A stretch of 8,533 nt of DNA from Bacteroidales bacterium (GTDB lineage: Bacteria; Bacteroidota; Bacteroidia; Bacteroidales; VadinHA17): contig JAOZKQ010000081.1 in assembly GCA_029935275.1 (NCBI GenBank), forward strand, positions 1 to 8,533, given 5' to 3'. Each line of letters opens with the position of its first letter. Position 1 is the stretch's first letter. The notes under the pieces were generated by a model, which was given only the letters and a program-made list of their open reading frames with translations, did no database searches and was not told the DNA's origin. The position numbers were made by a program, and so were the translations under genes. Below are positions 6,292 to 8,533 of this stretch, one piece after another.

Positions 6292-6918
6292 ATGGAACTT
6301 AAGAAAATAAAGCCTTTGTTGGTAAAATATTATGATGGTTCTACCAGCGTAGAGGAGGAGGCCTTACTTAAAGCGTTTTTTGAGCAGAAAGATATTCCTG
6401 ACTATTTAAAGCCGGATAAAGAAATGTTCCTTTTTTATGCTTCTGAAAAAGAGGAGGAATACCTTCCTGATTTTGAGAAGGATATATTGCAGGCAATTGA
6501 ATATGAGGAAGAATCGAAGGAATCAAAAATACGGCATTTCCCAAAATATTTGTACTGGGTTTCATCTGTAGCAGCTAGTCTCCTGATTGTCTTAAGCCTT
6601 TACTTTTATCAGAAAAGTCCGTCTTTGGAAGATACCTATGATAATCCTGAACTAGCATATCTTGAAACCAAAAAAGTATTATATTATGTGTCTTCAAAGC
6701 TAAATAAGGGGACTTTGACTGTGGATGAAAATTTTTCAAAAATAGTAGATGGAACCAGTGAAATTAATAGATTTTCAAAAATCAACACCAGCTTTGAAGA
6801 AGTTCGTAATTTTTCGGATAAAGTTGAAAAAATAGAAAACCTTAAATATTTTGATTTGTTTCATGAGCCTGAAATACAGGATAATAACCAATATGGTAAC
6901 AAAAGAAAGAATAAGTAA
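6292..6918 (+). CDS. Putative single-pass membrane anti-sigma factor
   Basis: This 208-residue protein has a cytoplasmic N-terminal part (1-83), one membrane helix (about 86-106, YLYWVSSVAASLLIVLSLYFY) and a periplasmic C-terminal part (107-208). Residues 9-30 (LLVKYYDGSTSVEEEALLKAFF) match the helical N-terminal segment of Bacteroidota anti-sigma proteins. The block just after the helix, DNPELAYLETKKVLYYVSSKLNKGT (117-141), also recurs in such proteins next to ECF sigma genes. There is no HxxxCxxC zinc motif and no FecR domain, so this is neither a classical ZAS nor a FecR-type protein. The gene starts 6 bases after the sigma stop, with an AGAGGA ribosome site at 6283-6288 overlapping that stop, indicating translational coupling. 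I infer that it holds the sigma at the inner membrane and that its periplasmic tail receives the signal. The C-terminal 60 residues are polar and match nothing I recognise. Confidence 0.78.
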   Translation: MELKKIKPLLVKYYDGSTSVEEEALLKAFFEQKDIPDYLKPDKEMFLFYASEKEEEYLPDFEKDILQAIEYEEESKESKIRHFPKYLYWVSSVAASLLIVLSLYFYQKSPSLEDTYDNPELAYLETKKVLYYVSSKLNKGTLTVDENFSKIVDGTSEINRFSKINTSFEEVRNFSDKVEKIENLKYFDLFHEPEIQDNNQYGNKRKNK

Positions 6919-6946
6919 TAAATTTAAATACTAAAATCTACAGAAA

Positions 6947-7477
6947 ATGAAAACAAAATTATTGACATTAATTGTTGCTCTTTTCATGGTGTCATTGAGT
7001 TCTTTTGCTCAAAAAGATCCGGTTGACAGATTGTTTGATAAGTATTCAGGACAGGATGGCTATACTACTATATATATATCAAGTAAAATGTTTAGCTTAT
7101 TCTCTCAGGTTGATCCGGAAGATGAAGATCTTCAGAATTTGATGAGCGGATTGAAAAGTATCCGTATCCTGGCCGGTGATGATGAAAGTAATGTAAAAAC
7201 CAAGGTGAACTTTTATGATGAAGTGATGAAGGAACTTCCTGTTGATAAATATGAAGAGCTGATGGTGATAAAGGAAAGCGGACAGGATCTGAAATTTCTT
7301 ATCAGGGAAGAAAATAATAAAATAGTTGAATTACTTCTGGTTGGCGGTGGTAACAGTTCCGATGATAATGTCCTTATCAGTATTCGTGGGATTATTGATA
7401 TGAAAAATATCTCCAAGATTGGTAAAGCTTTTGATTTAGAAGGATTGGATAACCTGGAAAAGATTGATGAGCATTAA
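6947..7477 (+). CDS. DUF4252 domain exported protein (paralogue 2)
   Basis: A 176-residue protein with a classical Sec signal peptide (MKTKLLTLIVALFMVSLSSFAQ, cleavage likely after A21). The mature domain is a clear paralogue of the protein at 5168. Shared blocks include RLFDKYSGQDGYTTIYISSKMF (28-49), IRILAGDDE (72-80), NFYDEVMKELPVDKYEELMVIKE (88-110), KIVELLLVGGG (125-135) and VLISIRGIIDMKNISKIGKA (142-161). The middle is acidic (DPEDEDLQ), as in paralogue 1. The gene starts 28 bases after the anti-sigma stop, in an AT-rich spacer with no obvious promoter or terminator, so it is probably cotranscribed with the sigma and anti-sigma genes. This supports a functional link, for example as a sensor partner or main output. 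Molecular function is unknown. Confidence 0.87.
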   Translation: MKTKLLTLIVALFMVSLSSFAQKDPVDRLFDKYSGQDGYTTIYISSKMFSLFSQVDPEDEDLQNLMSGLKSIRILAGDDESNVKTKVNFYDEVMKELPVDKYEELMVIKESGQDLKFLIREENNKIVELLLVGGGNSSDDNVLISIRGIIDMKNISKIGKAFDLEGLDNLEKIDEH

Positions 7478-7548
7478 CAAATGTCTGCTGTAAATCAGGT
7501 GTTTGAAAAATATATTGGGTTTAAAGACCGACTCTATACAGCCTTGAA

Positions 7549-7578
7549 TTGATTAATTATGAAACTTATATACATTTA
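7549..7578 (+). promoter_or_regulatory. Candidate housekeeping promoter for the lipoprotein gene
   Basis: TTG at 7549-7551 is followed after 19 bases by TACATTTA at 7571-7578, a seven-of-eight match to TAnnTTTG with typical spacing. The predicted transcription start, near 7584, lies downstream of the ATG at 7578 and upstream of the one at 7599, which supports the latter as translation start. The third DUF4252 gene could then be transcribed independently of the sigma operon. Confidence 0.35.
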
Positions 7579-7598
7579 TGATAAACAATTTTTCAAAT

Positions 7599-8114
7599 AT
7601 GAAATCAGTTAAATTCAATTTAATTTTGCTCATGGTTATACTAACTGGGCTTAGCATATCCTGTCAGAACAACAGATCCGCAGGAGAGCAAATAATGGGC
7701 AATTATGAAAACATGGAGGGTGTTTACACTATCAAAGTTCCTCCAGGCCTGGTAGCAGTTTTTTTTACAGGAAACGAAAATCAGGAATTAAAGGAAGCAA
7801 TGAAAAATATGGAATCTTTAAAACTAATGTTGGTAGATATAAATAAAACCAAATCGAAAGATATTAAAGAATTCTCATCTGAGTTTAAGCAAAAATTAAA
7901 GGAAGGAGGGTTTACAGAATTGTTAACCATAAATGATAGCGGTGAGAAAATAAGCATTATGATGCTTGAAGATGGAGAAAGCATCAGGGAAATGATGGCT
8001 CTTATTATAAGTCATGATGAATTTTTTGGTATGAGCCTGACAGGTGAAATAGATCCCGGTGAATTGTCAGAGCTGCTTCAAAAGGTGGAGATAAAGGATT
8101 TTCAGTTTAACTAA
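7599..8114 (+). CDS. DUF4252-like predicted lipoprotein (paralogue 3)
   Basis: A 171-residue protein from the ATG at 7599. The signal peptide MKSVKFNLILLMVILTGLSIS leads to C22, a probable lipidation site. The lipobox SISC is not ideal, having S rather than L at -3. The residues after C22 are QNNR, not the acidic run of Bacteroidota surface-export signals, so the periplasmic face is more likely. An in-frame ATG at 7578 adds MINNFSN, which weakens the signal peptide. The mature part follows the DUF4252 layout with low identity to the two upstream paralogues: YENMEGVYTIKVPPGLVAVF (36-55), MESLKLMLVD (71-80), GFTELLTINDSGEKISIMML (104-123), SIREMMALIISHDEFFGMSLTGEIDPGELSELL (128-160). It lies 121 bases behind paralogue 2 and ends 44 bases before the convergent barrel gene. 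Family membership is inferred from the shared pattern and location; function unknown. Confidence 0.75.
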   Translation: MKSVKFNLILLMVILTGLSISCQNNRSAGEQIMGNYENMEGVYTIKVPPGLVAVFFTGNENQELKEAMKNMESLKLMLVDINKTKSKDIKEFSSEFKQKLKEGGFTELLTINDSGEKISIMMLEDGESIREMMALIISHDEFFGMSLTGEIDPGELSELLQKVEIKDFQFN

Positions 8115-8158
8115 TGTCTCTTAGTTCAATTAAGTCTGGGAATACTTCGATATATGAA

Positions 8159-8533
8159 TTAATTTTTAGAATCAGTAACCTGACCAAAACTAATCGTTGC
8201 ACCAAAAAATAAACTAATCCCATTGAAAATAATATCCATGTTTTCCTGACGGGTTCCCTGTAAGGCCCGGTTCTCTTCTGTATTGTATTCAACAGGATTT
8301 GAAAGATTAATTATTTGATTTTGATTTCGATTGACACCAAGGGAATACTGCAAACCGGCAAAGAAACGTGATCCTTTGTATGTCCCTAATAATCCCCCTG
8401 TCAGGTGATATAGATTGTATTTCACTGTGTAAATAGTCTTATATTCTTCAAAGTCCTTATAGTCTAAACCAATCTGGCTGTTAAAGTCAGTTTTTATTCC
8501 TCCCAGAAGAAGAAAGCTTTCATTTAATTTCCT
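8159..8533 (-). CDS. Probable outer-membrane beta-barrel protein (C-terminal part, cut by window edge)
   Basis: Reading leftward, the frame is open from the window edge (AGG at 8533-8531) to the TAA at 8161-8159, giving the last 124 residues. The gene continues beyond the window, so the GTG at 8425 is internal and not a start. The sequence shows alternating polar and hydrophobic strands ending in aromatic residues, with Asn/Gly/Asp turns: FLLLGGIKTDFNSQIG, KTIYTVKYNLYHLTGGLLG, SRFFAGLQYSLGVNRNQNQ and, near the end, GISLFFGATISFGQV. The terminal strand with F/V at its end, followed by a short polar tail, is typical of outer-membrane porin-like or transporter barrels. No specific family is recognised from the fragment. 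The gene converges on the DUF4252 lipoprotein gene. Confidence 0.65.
   Translation of the reverse strand, partial: RKLNESFLLLGGIKTDFNSQIGLDYKDFEEYKTIYTVKYNLYHLTGGLLGTYKGSRFFAGLQYSLGVNRNQNQIINLSNPVEYNTEENRALQGTRQENMDIIFNGISLFFGATISFGQVTDSKN

Noticed and set aside
7487..7542. Inverted repeat GCTGTA ... TACAGC between paralogues 2 and 3
   Set aside because: The arms are only 6 bases with 44 bases between them, and nothing suggests a compact structure. Likely chance.
8109..8126. Inverted repeat AACTAA-N6-TTAGTT at the end of the lipoprotein gene, as a terminator
   Set aside because: The 6-bp stem has a single G-C pair, overlaps the stop codon and has no following T-run. It is too weak to call a rho-independent terminator.
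8107..8292. Minus-strand open frame of 61 codons at the right end
   Set aside because: It overlaps the barrel fragment (8159-8533) in another frame and has no recognisable features. The barrel frame is open across the edge and has beta-barrel character.

Overview
The window looks like AT-rich chromosomal DNA of a member of the Bacteroidota, probably Bacteroidales or Marinilabiliales-like. The evidence is the protein content (DUF4252 proteins, an ECF sigma factor paired with a Bacteroidota-style single-pass anti-sigma protein, a DUF6064 membrane protein, an MMPL transporter next to a LolA-like protein), the AT-rich leaders, and several candidate promoters of the Bacteroidota TTG / TAnnTTTG type. 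I see no tRNA, rRNA, CRISPR array, insertion sequence or phage gene.

Left part (1-1635): the 5' part of a DUF6064-family membrane protein gene runs leftward off the edge. It is divergent from a cytoplasmic two-domain VOC (glyoxalase-fold) protein, and a 23-bp near-perfect palindrome lies between them. Middle part (1653-4818): a leftward two-gene operon encodes a 12-TM MMPL/RND exporter and, overlapping it by 8 bp, a periplasmic LolA-like protein. The pair probably moves a lipid or lipoprotein-type cargo between membranes. A 349-bp divergent regulatory region (4819-5167) follows, with a good housekeeping-type promoter for the exporter and a set of TCTGT/ACAGA elements on the other side.

Right part (5168-8114): a rightward cluster in the order DUF4252 protein, ECF sigma factor, anti-sigma protein, second DUF4252 protein, third DUF4252-like protein that is a predicted lipoprotein. 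Three divergent paralogues of one uncharacterised exported family surround one sigma/anti-sigma pair. This is the most interesting part of the window. I infer an envelope-sensing regulon in which the DUF4252 proteins are sensors, ligands or outputs of the sigma switch, but the sequence does not show the mechanism. The window closes with the C-terminal part of a convergent, probably outer-membrane beta-barrel protein (8159-8533, minus strand).
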